Below the pieces are notes generated by a model. That model had not been told where the DNA came from. It ran no database searches and saw only the letters and a program-made list of their open reading frames with translations. A DNA stretch of 64,000 nt, taken from VXNE01 sp965206615. Its GTDB lineage: Bacteria > Pseudomonadota > Gammaproteobacteria > Pseudomonadales > Azotimanducaceae. How positions within the stretch are numbered: the stretch's first letter is position 1; each line of letters begins with the position of its first letter. Location: positions 3,596,001 to 3,660,000 of the forward strand of contig CBDBKI010000005.1 of assembly GCA_965206615.1 (NCBI GenBank), read 5' to 3'. Below, piece by piece: positions 1 through 9,561 of this stretch. Both the position numbers and the translations under genes were made by a program.

Positions 1-78
1 GCCGCCCTCGGTGGACTCCAGTGGCTGGAAGTAGTCTCGCTGCGCGAGGCGGGTCGATTCGCTTCGAGACGAGAGGCC

Positions 79-987
79 TCAGTCGAAGAGGCCGACTGGC
101 GCCTTTTCCAGAAGTTTGGGGTTGGGGCCCTCGCGGCCCCAGCCGTTGTACTCGTGCTGGCCCAGCAGCCTGGCGAACCGGGGGTCGTCGGCGTGGCGAT
201 CGAGAGCCTCCTGCGGCACTCGGTCCCGATGCAGTTCTTGGGTCGTTAGGTTGTAGCGCACGAAATAACAGGCGAGGTTCAGCCGGAGCCCGGGGATCGT
301 CCGCGCGAACGAGCCGTGCCACAGGTTGCCATGCCATACGACGCAGTCGCCAGAGGATAGGTCGACGGGGATCGCATGGGGATTCGCGTGCTCCCCGCCC
401 AGTCGCGTCTCGCGTGGCGTCGGTTGCCGACACCAGTGATGGCTCGCGGGGACGACAGCGGTTGCGCCGCCTTCACGGCTGTAGGGGACCAGCGCGTAGT
501 TGACGTTGGCCACCAATCCGGAGGTCGGCAGCGGGTTGGTGCCGCCCGCATCATCCGCATGCAACGAGATCTCGCCGGCTTCGCCCGGGCCCTTGATATG
601 GCAGCCGATGCTCGAGAGCTTGGCGCTCTCGCCGAGGAGATAGTAGATCAGCGTCAGCGGGCGTTCCTTGATCAGGATGTCCTCGAAGACTGGATCGTCG
701 TAGAGCATGTACGGGACGTAGCTCATGGCGCCGGTCGTGTCCGAAAACGGTGCCACCAGGTCGGTCGTGGTGTCGATGTCTGGCCTCTTGCCCGCCTGTT
801 TCTCTACCCGATCCAAGATCGCCTCCCGAGCGCGGCGCACCTCTTCGGCGCTCAGGACGTCCTTCAGGATGGTGAAGCCCTGGACGTGGAGCTCGCGGAT
901 GTTCTTATCCAGACCGAGCCGTTCCGCCGCAGCCATCGTCCTCGCGAGGGCCTGCTCGTCCTTGGTGTCGCCGAGTTGGATGGACAT
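79..987 (-). CDS. Phytanoyl-CoA dioxygenase (PhyH) family oxygenase
   Basis: A 302-aa protein of the Fe(II)/2-oxoglutarate-dependent PhyH family, expected to hydroxylate a small organic substrate in the cytoplasm; the substrate cannot be named. The double-stranded beta-helix metal site is visible as an H-x-D motif (LHADD, near residue 144) and a distal His (WHGNLWHGS, near 220), followed by the Arg-containing segment PGLRLNL that normally holds 2-oxoglutarate. The ATG at 987 follows a strong AGGAGG ribosome site. It stands alone next to a TonB-dependent receptor gene on the same strand, separated by a mobile-element scar. Confidence 0.85.
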   Translation of the reverse strand: MSIQLGDTKDEQALARTMAAAERLGLDKNIRELHVQGFTILKDVLSAEEVRRAREAILDRVEKQAGKRPDIDTTTDLVAPFSDTTGAMSYVPYMLYDDPVFEDILIKERPLTLIYYLLGESAKLSSIGCHIKGPGEAGEISLHADDAGGTNPLPTSGLVANVNYALVPYSREGGATAVVPASHHWCRQPTPRETRLGGEHANPHAIPVDLSSGDCVVWHGNLWHGSFARTIPGLRLNLACYFVRYNLTTQELHRDRVPQEALDRHADDPRFARLLGQHEYNGWGREGPNPKLLEKAPVGLFD

Positions 988-1016
988 GATCGCCTCCTAG
1001 CGCCGGTCGAACCGGC

Positions 1017-1235
1017 GAGTCGTTGTGGATGGTGCATGAAATAGGCGGTCCTGGCGACCCTACTCGCCATGGACCGTGCGCATGTCGAAGTAGTCGCGCC
1101 CCTCCTGATGCGCTTCGGGCGCCGCCGCGCCGCGACCCTCGGTGCGGCGGGCGGCTGCCGCCATCGAGAGGTTCGGCTCTGCTGTCAACTCAAACATACA
1201 CTTGCATGTCCTTGCGGCACAACGTGTTTTCGTCT
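1017..1235 (+). mobile_element. IS91-like (Y2 HUH) transposase remnant, copy 1
   Basis: About 220 bp nearly identical to 11,621-11,839, with a 2-bp length difference. Read from about 1142 on the plus strand it gives RFGSAVNSNIHLHVLAAQRVF, which resembles the conserved IS91-family stretch 'RFGSALNLNxHxHVLVLDGVF'. Nothing of the catalytic region beyond this remains, so this is a dead fragment. The family call comes from remembered motif similarity and is less certain than the repeat itself. Confidence 0.55.
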
Positions 1236-1264
1236 GCTTCACCCACAAGCGTGAATTCCTCAAT

Positions 1265-1479
1265 CTATCGTTTCTCGGCGACTTCTGCACTGCTTTGGGA
1301 GCGAAGGCCGCAACCAGGAAGTAAAGCACCAACTCGGTCTTGCTCTCGCCTGTGCCCCATCCAAAGGCCTCGACACACGCAAGACCGGCGGCGACCAACA
1401 AAGCTAAGATGGACATGAGTCTCATCGACGATGGTGCGCCTTGGTCGTCCGTGAAGTAGCTCTTGTTGGAATTGCTCAA
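1265..1479 (-). pseudogene. Small phage-like membrane protein, frameshifted at its end
   Basis: A TTG start at 1479 with upstream GGGGAGA gives about 70 residues with two hydrophobic segments (SILALLVAAGLACVEAF and TELVLYFLVAAFAPKAVQK). This layout, ending in a basic 'KxVQKFxExR' tail, resembles small holin-like or phage-associated membrane proteins. Loss of one T near 1281 moves the frame away from the natural end (AEKR then TAG at 1265). As a result the open frame now runs on to 1060 through the IS91-like repeat. Function is unknown; the phage link is inference. Confidence 0.4.
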
Positions 1480-1633
1480 GCTCTGTTCTCCCCATAGAAA
1501 CGGATTCGTGCCCGTAAGCTACGGCGTGGCGGCGCTGACATCGCCCCGTTGGCAGAGCAAGTTGTGGTGGCGTGTCGGGCTTACGACCATACGTAAGGCG
1601 GCAAGCCCGACGATCGACAAGATGGCCGTTCCT

Positions 1634-4123
1634 TTACAGGTTATAGTTGAGCTGTATCCCGTAAGTCCGAGGCCGCCCGAAGCGGTAGCCCACCTGGTTC
1701 AGCTCGTAGACGATCACTTCGTTCAAGATATTGCGAATGTAGATGCCGACCTGGTAATTGCTGCGGCCGAGCAGTAGTTTGAGGTCCAGCGTTTTGTATG
1801 CCGGTGTAGCTTCCTCGTTGTTGGCAGTGCCGAAGAAATCGTCGACGGCGTACGCGTCCGCGCGGGCATGAGCGTCGAATCCAGCAAGCTCAAAGTCGTA
1901 CTCCAGCGCGATGTACACGCTGTATTCGGGGGCGTTGGCCAAGCGGTTTCCGGGCTCGATAGCGACGCCGCCGTAGCGACCAGAGGCCGAGGCGTTGACC
2001 TCGGCCGTCCAATTGTAGTCACCGCCAAAGTTAAGGCGAAGCGAGTCGGTCAGAATCGTCCGTACCTCGAATTCAAGGCCTTGGCTTTCGGCTGAGCCCT
2101 CATTGCGGTTGTAGCTAAAGCCTATGGGGTCCGCCTGCTCAAGGCCGGGCGGAAGATCTTCCCGAATCAGGACGATAGTGTCCTCCCATTCGACTTGGTA
2201 TAGGGCCCCGACGAAACTGACTCTTCCATCCAGAACCGTGGCCTTTATGCCAAGCTCGTAGTTGATCACTTCGTCACCGTCGGCGGTCTCGAAGTTGGCC
2301 AGCCGCTCGGCGGTCTCGGCCGCGAGGGGATGCGTACCGATCAAGTCTCTTACGCGCGATATTGTCGCCGCCAGTTCTTCGTTCACGATACCGGGACGGA
2401 AGCCCTGAGAGTAAGTGAAGTAGGTCATGATGTCGGTCTTGGGCCGCCAAGTCACGGTCACCTTCGGAGACGTCACCCGGGTGGTGATGTCAAGGTGGTT
2501 CGCAGGATCCCGCTTGGAGTTCACTCCAGGGGCACCGACTATAAGCTCGTGAGTTACCTCCGCGTTGCGGGCACCGAACAGAACCTCCCACTCGTCACTG
2601 ACCCTATAGCTGACCTCTCCGAAAACGGACTGCTCCTGGAACATCCGGTAACCGATATTGCTTGGAAAAATTATGGTGTTCATGAATTGGACGATTTGAG
2701 CTTGGTCTTGTATCGGTACATGGGGGAAAAAGCTGTACTGCAACGGGCATGTTGCCTCAGGTAAAGGGTCGTAACCCGGCGGGCCACCGTCGTGACACCC
2801 GGCCAGTTCGCCCTTCTGGGAGTCTTCGTCCTTGTAGTAAAGTCCACCGGTCCATTGGAGACGACTGTCAGTATTCGAAACCAAACGGAACTCCTGAACG
2901 AAGCGCTCGCTGCCACGGAAGAATATGCCGTCTCCGCCGAGACTGGCCATCGTGTTAGGTCCGCAAACGTCCAACAATCCGAAACAGCCAAGGCTGTTGA
3001 CGATAGGGATGAGTGGAATCGAGTAGCGGGGACTGGTCTCTTCGGAATAGTCGGCCTCCCGGTCGAAGTAAGACGTGCTCGACAGGAAGTTGGCGAAGGA
3101 GAACTCCCATTCCACGCTGAAGTTGTACATGGTCTGGTCGTCGAAGCCACCGTTTGTGTAGTTCCAGTGTGCGAGGTGGGTGACGTAGGGATCCCGCTTG
3201 AACTGATCGTCGTAGCCCCCGCACGTGCTGTCTGGCAGATCGTACACGTGAACCTGCCCGGTCGGCGTTGAAGGAGTCGACTCGGTGTAGCAGTGGAAGC
3301 TGAGGCCGGGTCCTCCATAGTCGCCGTTGAGGACATTAACAACTGCGGACAGCTCCAGCGCATCGGTCACGTACCATGCGAGGCGGAGTCTCGCGCCGTA
3401 CTCTTCGAAGGTGTCCACATCTTTCTCGTTGCGAGGGGCGACTTGGTCCAGAATCCCGACGCGATCTCGCTGGTATGCCACCATGCGCGCGGCGGCGCGG
3501 TCACCGAGCGGGATGTTGACCATGCCGTCCGCGCGATAGGACAGGCCACTCGACTCCCCTATGTCTTCGACATTGGCTTGGAATGAGTAGTCGAAGCCGC
3601 TCGGATCCGGTTTCTTCGTGATGTAGCGGATCGAGCCGCCCATGGCGCCTTCGCCGTAGAGCGTGCCCTGGGGTCCTTTCAGGACCTCGACCCGTTCGAG
3701 GTCGAATAGGGGCCCGAGCGTCTGAGCCGTACCGCCGTCGAGGGCGTCGGTGATTGGCATGTTGTCGAAGTAGACGCCCACCGTCGCGCTTCCACCAGCG
3801 GAAGGCGGCGTGATGCCACGCACCGACAAGGTGTTGTACGTCTGCGAGTTTGTGCTGTAAGCGAGGCCGGGGATGGACTGGTAGAGGGTCTGGATGTCCT
3901 CTATGCCCTTGTTAATGATGTCGCGGTCGGTGACCGCGGAAATCGCCAAAGGCGTGTCCATCAGGCGCGTGTCCCGGTACGTGGCCGAGACCACGATCTC
4001 CTCAATGACGCCGGACGCTGGGTCGTCGTCGTCCTCCTCGGCCAGCGCCGGGGGCGCCGCCAGGGCCACGGCGGCACCCGCCGCCAGGATACGAAGCGCG
4101 TAGACGCTCGATGCGCTCTTCAT
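1634..4123 (-). CDS. TonB-dependent outer-membrane receptor
   Basis: An 829-aa outer-membrane receptor that takes up a ligand using the proton-motive force through TonB/ExbBD. The start at 4123 is chosen because a GGGAGAG ribosome site lies 7 nt upstream and a clear signal peptide follows (MKSASSVYALRILAAGAAVALAAPPALA). The plug domain begins with EEIVVSATYRD and contains LKGPQGTLYGEGAMGGSIRYITKKP; the C-terminus ends in a beta-strand (TYGIQLNYNL). The frame stays open to 4210, but those 29 residues precede the signal peptide. The protein belongs to the class often involved in complex organic ligands rather than classical siderophores; the ligand is unknown. The remnant at 16,595-17,568 is a relative. 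Confidence 0.9.
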   Translation of the reverse strand: MKSASSVYALRILAAGAAVALAAPPALAEEDDDDPASGVIEEIVVSATYRDTRLMDTPLAISAVTDRDIINKGIEDIQTLYQSIPGLAYSTNSQTYNTLSVRGITPPSAGGSATVGVYFDNMPITDALDGGTAQTLGPLFDLERVEVLKGPQGTLYGEGAMGGSIRYITKKPDPSGFDYSFQANVEDIGESSGLSYRADGMVNIPLGDRAAARMVAYQRDRVGILDQVAPRNEKDVDTFEEYGARLRLAWYVTDALELSAVVNVLNGDYGGPGLSFHCYTESTPSTPTGQVHVYDLPDSTCGGYDDQFKRDPYVTHLAHWNYTNGGFDDQTMYNFSVEWEFSFANFLSSTSYFDREADYSEETSPRYSIPLIPIVNSLGCFGLLDVCGPNTMASLGGDGIFFRGSERFVQEFRLVSNTDSRLQWTGGLYYKDEDSQKGELAGCHDGGPPGYDPLPEATCPLQYSFFPHVPIQDQAQIVQFMNTIIFPSNIGYRMFQEQSVFGEVSYRVSDEWEVLFGARNAEVTHELIVGAPGVNSKRDPANHLDITTRVTSPKVTVTWRPKTDIMTYFTYSQGFRPGIVNEELAATISRVRDLIGTHPLAAETAERLANFETADGDEVINYELGIKATVLDGRVSFVGALYQVEWEDTIVLIREDLPPGLEQADPIGFSYNRNEGSAESQGLEFEVRTILTDSLRLNFGGDYNWTAEVNASASGRYGGVAIEPGNRLANAPEYSVYIALEYDFELAGFDAHARADAYAVDDFFGTANNEEATPAYKTLDLKLLLGRSNYQVGIYIRNILNEVIVYELNQVGYRFGRPRTYGIQLNYNL

Positions 4124-4339
4124 CTTGATGCTCTCCCTCGATGACAAGGTCGCCTGCTCCTGTGCGGCCCAATGGGCGCGGTCGCCACGAAACGTTCGTG
4201 TAGTCGGCACGCACCACCTAAATCACCATTTATTGTGGCGCTTGTCAAGTGCGAACTTGCGCGCGGGTGCACGTCAGATTTATGGGGATTTGGGGACGGC
4301 TTCAGGGCGACTGGCGTCCGACGGCTCATCAAGGGCAGG

Positions 4340-5390
4340 ATGCACAGCCGCGCCGTGCCGGCCTCGGCCGTCGAAGAGACGCGGCGCCAGGTCGAGGAGT
4401 GCCAACGCCTGCGGGCGCTCACGCGGGAACTGATCGAGGTGAGCGATGCGCTCTGTGAACGGCGTCTGGCCGCGCGCCGCCGGGCCGAGCCCGGAAAAGG
4501 GGGCGCTCGACGCCACGCTCGGGGCGGGGCTGACGGCGGAGATGGTGGCCGAGGTCGCGCGCCTGGTCGGCGATGGCGCGCCGGGCGGCGTCGACTTCGA
4601 AGCGCTGGAGCGGGCGTGCAGGGACGCCGCGCTCGGCATCATGGGTCGGATGGTGGCCAATCGCCTCAACGCCGACCGGGGCGACACAAGGGGGTCCGCG
4701 GCCTGCCGCTGCGGCGCGGATGCGTCGGATGTCGACCGCCGGGCGAAGACCTTCACGACGGTGTTGGGTTCGATGACGCTTGAGCGGGCGTGGTATCACT
4801 GCCCGGCCTGCGGCCGCGGGTTCAGTCCGCGCGACCGGGCGCTTGGTCTTGAGAACGCCTCGCTCTCGCCGGCGGTGCGGCGCATGGTGGGCATCGCGGC
4901 CGGCGAGATGAGCTTCGGCCATGCCAGCGCCGCGCTGCGCGAGTTGGCCGGCCTTGAGGTCGGCGCCAAGCAGGTGGAACGTCATGCCGAGGCGCTCGGT
5001 CGGGATATCGCCCGCGACGAACTTGAGGTGGTCGATCCCGAGCCGGCCGCGGCGAAGACGCTCTATGTCGGACTGGACGGCACCGGCGTGCCGATGCGCA
5101 AGTCCGAGACGGCGGGACGCGTCGGCAAGCAGGCCGACGGTTCCGCCAAGACACATGAAGTGAAGCTGGTGACCGTCTGGTCGGCCGAGGGGCGCGACAA
5201 GGACGGGTTGCCTTGCCGCGATCCCGGCTCCGGCTCGTGCAATGGCTCCATTGAGAGCATCGCGACGCGGGACACCGACCACGTGCCGTCGCTCTTCGCC
5301 AAGCGCGTGCTGCGCGAACTCGAGCGCCGATGCGTCGATCTCGTCGCGCGCCGCGTCGTGCTCGGCGATGGCGCGCCCTGGATCTGGAAT
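4340..5390 (+). pseudogene. ISKra4-family transposase, frameshifted and truncated
   Basis: The N-terminal helical part (RQVEECQRLRALTRELIEVS) is read from the ATG at 4340. Near 4,480 the frame shifts and the body continues: zinc-ribbon cysteines (ACRCGA, YHCPACGRGFSPRD), the DDE segment TLYVGLDGTGVPM, and VVLGDGAPWIWN. The match stops exactly after GDGAPWIWN at 5390, so the C-terminal half with the rest of the active site is missing. The open frame then runs without a stop into the next mobile fragment, giving an accidental 643-codon frame. Not expected to be active. Confidence 0.8.
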
Positions 5391-5528
5391 GTTGCGTTGC
5401 CGTTATGTTGTGGCGGCCCCGCTTTCCCTCTCGTGGTGCGTGCGAGACCCGGTTGTACGCAACATGGTATTCGCCGCCATCTGTTCGTTCGATCATGGCC
5501 GTTTCCCTCTCAACAAGGAGAACCGAGC

Positions 5529-6377
5529 ATGTTCGAGCAACTTTTCAGACGGCCCGGCACGATCGAGCGGTACGCCTCGGCCCCGCTGGTTGATCGCCGA
5601 GTGGGGTATCTGGCCCATTGCGCCGCTTCGGGCGCCAGACTCTCGACCTTGCGGAAGATTGCGAACCATCAGATCGAGGCTGTCCGCCTTCTGAATCTGC
5701 GGGAAGGCGACAGGGTCGACCTTTGCCGGATCGAGGCCGCGGCCGGCGAATGGTCGCTGCCGAGGTCGCGGCTGCATGGCGGTCCGGCTTCGCCCGGCGG
5801 AGAAGCGGCATTTGCCGCCCACACGGTTCGCTGGCTGCGCTTCCTCGGCTGGCTCGAGCCGCCGGAGCGGGAGCGTCATCCGAACGCCGCGAGGATCGCC
5901 GAGTTCGCCGGCTGGATGCGGCGGGAACGCGGCTTGTCCGAGCACACCATCCGCGGGCGCCGCTGCGCGGCGGAGGAGTTCCTCGGGTGGTTGGAGGACG
6001 AGGGTCTTTCTCTCGAAACACTCCGCGTCGCGGACATGGACCGTGTCGCGGCCGGGAAGGACGCGCGAGGCGACTACGCCCGGGCCACGATTCATGCCTC
6101 TGCGAAGCGTCTTCGCGCGTTTCTTCGCTTCGCGGAAGAGCGGGACTGGTGCGCGCCGGACCTGGCCGGGGCGATCCTGCCGCCCCGCGTCTACGTGGGC
6201 GAGACGGTGCCGGCGGGCCTGGCCTGGGAGGACGTCCAGCGCTTGCTGGCGACGACCGCGGGCGAGCGGCCCGGAGACAAGCGCGACCGCGCCGTCCTCC
6301 CTGACCTTCGCGACACCCCTCCGCAACCGACTCAACCGAACTCGCTAACCTACCGCAACCCCGAACAGCCACCGTGA
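5529..6377 (+). pseudogene. Tyrosine recombinase, C-terminally truncated
   Basis: A good ribosome site (AAGGAGAA) precedes the ATG at 5529, which lies in the same frame as the ISKra4 fragment upstream. The protein starts MFEQLFRRPGTIERYASAPL and has the usual core-binding helices of tyrosine recombinases (RFLGWLE, SEHTIRGRRCAAEEFLGWLEDEG, FLRFAEERDWC). Homology ends near 6,305 (RPGDKRDRAVL), just before the first catalytic Arg would appear. The last 24 residues are Pro/Thr-rich and unrelated. All catalytic residues (R, HxxR, Y) are therefore lost. Confidence 0.7.
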
Positions 6378-6482
6378 CGACACCAAAATGAGAATTGCTG
6401 CTCGTATGAGCCGTCAGGATACATGCGCCCGGCATCGGGGGTACTATCATGGGGCCGGAGACAGCTTCAGGAGACGGCGGAT

Positions 6483-7163
6483 ATGGCGGACAGGCTGTCA
6501 GGCAAGCGGATCCTCGTGACCCAGACCGAAGACTTCATGGGACCGGCGACAGTCGAGATATTCCGGGAAGAAGGCGCGGAGGTCCTCCCGGACGCCCGTG
6601 ACCTTCGCGAGCCCGGTGCGTGCGAAGCGGCCGTCGCGGAAGCCGGACGGGTCGACGTCCTCATCGCGAACCTCGCCTCCCCCACCTACGGCGGCACGGC
6701 GACGACGGAACTCGCCGACGCGGACTGGTCCAACGCCTTCGACATGATGGTCCACCCGCTGCACAGGCGCTCGCGGGCCGTGCTGCCGCAGATGATCGAG
6801 CGCGGGGCGGGCAAGATCGTGTGTACGGAAGCGCGTCCGCGCTCAAGGGAATGCGCACGCTGGCTGGCTACAGCGCCGCGCGTGCCGCCCAGCTCGGCTA
6901 CGTGCAGGCGGTGGGCGTCGAGGTTGCCACACACAACGTGCAGGTGAACCTCATCGCGCAGAACTACGTCGAGAACCCGGAGTACTTCCCGCCGGAACTG
7001 ACGGAGAGGGAATCGTTCGTGCGCCCGCTCAAGCGCCAGGTGCCCGCGGGACGGCTCGCGACCGCCCGCGAGAACGTGCTGCTCGCCGTGTTCCTGGTCG
7101 AGCGAGGAGAGCAACTTCTTCGTCGGCCAGGGCATTCCGTTCTCCGGAGGCTGGGTGCAATGA
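6483..7163 (+). pseudogene. Halohydrin dehalogenase-like SDR, two frameshifts
   Basis: Joining three frames gives about 226 residues of an SDR-fold protein. In place of the Gly-rich cofactor motif it has T13-QTED-F18-M-G20, the T-x4-F-x-G halide-pocket signature of halohydrin dehalogenases. The catalytic part is S-x12-Y-x3-R (SASALKGMRTLAGYSAAR), with Arg where ordinary SDRs have Lys. NYVENPEYFPPEL and a GGW-type C-terminus also fit that family, which turns haloalcohols into epoxides without a cofactor. Frame breaks lie near 6,818-6,824 (one base lost) and 7,098-7,106 (one base gained). Start ATG follows CAGGAGA; the stop is TGA at 7161. Either a decayed gene or two sequencing errors. Confidence 0.72.
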
Positions 7164-7206
7164 ACTCCGCCGCCGCGGTCGTACGCTAGGGAAGCTCTGA
7201 GGAGTC

Positions 7207-8787
7207 ATGTGGGAGCGCTTCCAGGCGGGAGACCCGAACGGACTCGATTGGCTCATCGCCACGTCGATCGCGGTGGTCGCCATCGGCGGCGCCTGCATGA
7301 TCGCCTCCTACGCGAAGGGCCTGAGGCGCTCCCCGCGAGAGCTCTACCTGGTGCTCTTCACGAAGCTGACTGAGTACTCGGCCTACGGGGCCGGGACCCT
7401 TGCGTTCGTTCTGTATCTCAACCATGACGTAGGGCTGGGCGACGTCGCAGCCGGGTCGTTCATCGGCTTCTGGATGGTTGCTGTGCTCGGCGTGACAGTC
7501 GTGGTCGGAGCCGTGTGCGATGCGATCGGCGTCAAGCGCACGCTGCTGGTCGGCTGTGTCGCGTTGCTCATCGGACGATTCTCGTTACCCCTCGTCAACG
7601 ATTTTGCGCTGGCCGTACTGTTCGGCTTCGTACCCCTGGCCATCGGCATCGCCATCACGGGCCCGGTGCTGCTGGTCGCGGTCAAGAAATACACCACCGA
7701 GGCGAGTGCGGCGCTCGCGTTCGCGCTGTTCATCAGCCTGATGAATCTCGCCTTTGCGTTTAGCGGCTGGCTGTTCGACTTCGTACGCGGCATCTACGGG
7801 GACTTCTCCGTGGTCGCGAGCCTGCCGGTCGTCGGTGAAATCTCCGTCTATCAGCTCATCATAGGGGTCGGTTTCGCGTTGACGTTGCCCGATCTCGTCG
7901 CCATCGCCCTGATGCGCGACAACGTGGAGATGGGCGAGGACGGCGTGCGTTTCGTCGCGGGGGCGGCAACGCGCGTGCGTCGAAGTCTCGCCGCCATCAG
8001 GACCGCGGTGGCGGCAGCGGTACAGGACACCGGCCGGATGCTGGCCGGCGTCATGCGTGAACGGCGATTCTGGCTGTTCATCGCGATGCTCGCCACGACC
8101 GCATTCGTGCGCGTCGCTTCGATGCACTTCCTGATCACTTTTCCGACCTACGGCATCCGCCTGCTCGGCGACGGCGCCAAGGTGGGCAACCTGTATGGCG
8201 TGCTGAACCCGATCATCATCGTCCTGTTGACCCCACTCATAGCCGTCTGGAGCGCACGCGTGCGCAGTAGCACGATGCTGTTCTGGGGGTTCGGCATCTC
8301 GGCGCTCTCCATCTGGCTTGCCGTGCTGCCGGCCACGCTGTTCGCGCCGCTGGTCGCGGGCGGGTTTGGCGAGCTGATCCTGGTGCGCTGGCTCGACCTG
8401 GCGATCGGGCAGTGGGATCCGTTCTACCTCGTACTGGTGACGTTCATCGCCATCTTCAGCGTGGGGGAGGCCATCTGGTCCCCACGGCTATTGCAGTTCA
8501 CCGTGGAGCTCGCACCGAGCGGCAAGGAAGGGTCCTATATCGCCCTGTCCTATCTCCCCTTTTTCACCGCGCAGTTGCTTGCGGGTCCCATGTCGGGCGT
8601 GTTGCTGGCGACCTACGTACCCGAAGGCCAAACGAGTTATCCCGATCATCAGATGGTGTGGGTGTGGATCGCCCTGCTGGCCGCCTTCACTCCCCTTAGC
8701 ATGATGCTGCTGCGGCGGCTTTTCTGGGCGCAACGCGGAGCGAGTGGCGGGCGCCTCGGACGGGCGCGTCGGAAAGGGACGCCCTGA
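7207..8787 (+). CDS. MFS transporter, POT/PTR2-like
   Basis: A 526-aa inner-membrane protein with about 12 hydrophobic segments and long hydrophilic loops around residues 235-270. The segment LYLVLFTKLTEYSAYGAGTL, and a basic loop after the third helix (CDAIGVKRTLLVG), resemble proton-dependent oligopeptide-type major facilitator proteins. The substrate is unknown. GAGGAG two bases before the ATG supports the start. It begins 44 bp after the halohydrin-dehalogenase-like pseudogene in the same direction, so the two may once have been co-transcribed. Confidence 0.8.
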   Translation: MWERFQAGDPNGLDWLIATSIAVVAIGGACMIASYAKGLRRSPRELYLVLFTKLTEYSAYGAGTLAFVLYLNHDVGLGDVAAGSFIGFWMVAVLGVTVVVGAVCDAIGVKRTLLVGCVALLIGRFSLPLVNDFALAVLFGFVPLAIGIAITGPVLLVAVKKYTTEASAALAFALFISLMNLAFAFSGWLFDFVRGIYGDFSVVASLPVVGEISVYQLIIGVGFALTLPDLVAIALMRDNVEMGEDGVRFVAGAATRVRRSLAAIRTAVAAAVQDTGRMLAGVMRERRFWLFIAMLATTAFVRVASMHFLITFPTYGIRLLGDGAKVGNLYGVLNPIIIVLLTPLIAVWSARVRSSTMLFWGFGISALSIWLAVLPATLFAPLVAGGFGELILVRWLDLAIGQWDPFYLVLVTFIAIFSVGEAIWSPRLLQFTVELAPSGKEGSYIALSYLPFFTAQLLAGPMSGVLLATYVPEGQTSYPDHQMVWVWIALLAAFTPLSMMLLRRLFWAQRGASGGRLGRARRKGTP

Positions 8788-8979
8788 CTGGTCAGAGCGT
8801 CCCTCGACCGCTAGCGCCACCAAAGCCATCGCCCTGGCGGGCGCCAATTCTCTTGCGAGGGGCTTGCCCCTCGCGCTCCCCGGCTGAAGGCTCCTGGCCC
8901 CAGCCCAGAGCCGTTCCAGCACGGCGTCGGGCATCGCGCTGTCGCGCGAAGTCCGACACCCTGCTAGCTTCAACGGACC

Positions 8980-9177
8980 TCAGAAGCGCAGGGTGGCCTC
9001 GACGCCCAGGGTACGCGGAACGCCGAGCATCTCCTGGTTGAATCCGAAAATGGACAGGTCGAAGCCGTACACGATGTACTCCTTGTCACCCAGGTTGCGC
9101 CCCCAGAGAGCCACTTCCCACCGGTCGTCCAGCGAAGTCCACTGGAGGCGTCCGTTGACGACACCAAGTTCTTCAAG
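8980..9177 (-). pseudogene. C-terminal remnant of a TonB-dependent receptor
   Basis: Only the last 65 residues remain: a beta-barrel end with WEVALWGRNLGDKEYIVYGFD, PRTLGVEATLRF and a terminal Phe, typical of TonB-dependent receptors. Upstream (above 9,177) the homology stops abruptly, and the rest of the gene is gone. The sequence is distinct from the C-termini of the receptors at 1,634 and 16,595, so this was a third receptor gene. Confidence 0.75.
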
Positions 9178-9405
9178 TCTCGCCTGGTGCCCGTCGGCGC
9201 CGCTCTCGCCGGCGCGCTGTGCGCGTACGCCGACCGGCGCCAGCAGCTGCCGATGCCCGCCGCAGCCCGCTCTGCCTTCTTCGCGTTGCCCGCGGGCACG
9301 CCCGTCTCCCGGGGGCAACTCGAGCGCGCGTTCGCACGGCTAGCACGCACGCCGGCGTCCACGGCTTGCCCGGCCAGCACGGACCACGTCTCCACGACCT
9401 GCGCC

Positions 9406-9513
9406 ATTATTCCGGACGCCGGATTATTCCGGATTGGCATCCGAGATACGGCAAAAGTGCCGGGGTTTCAGCGGTATCGATCACGGATAATGATTGAGTT
9501 TCCGGAATAATCC
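9406..9513. repeat. Inverted and direct repeats, likely recombinase-binding sites
   Basis: GGATTATTCCGGA at 9421-9433 is repeated exactly in inverted orientation at 9501-9513, and an 11-bp direct copy (ATTATTCCGGA) sits at 9406-9416. The repeats lie 49 bp upstream of an intact tyrosine recombinase gene. Their position suggests the end of the recombinase element or its arm-binding sites; that is inference. Apart from these repeats, the stretch 9,178-9,561 shows no gene. Confidence 0.6.
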
Positions 9514-9561
9514 TGTCCTCTTCTCCTGCTGGCAATGTCGCCAGCAACATGGAGAAGACCG

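Noticed and set aside
1060..1479. A 139-aa membrane protein using the whole open frame
   Set aside because: The C-terminal half is translated from the IS91-like repeat; a one-base loss near 1,281 explains the extension, so only 1,265-1,479 was annotated.
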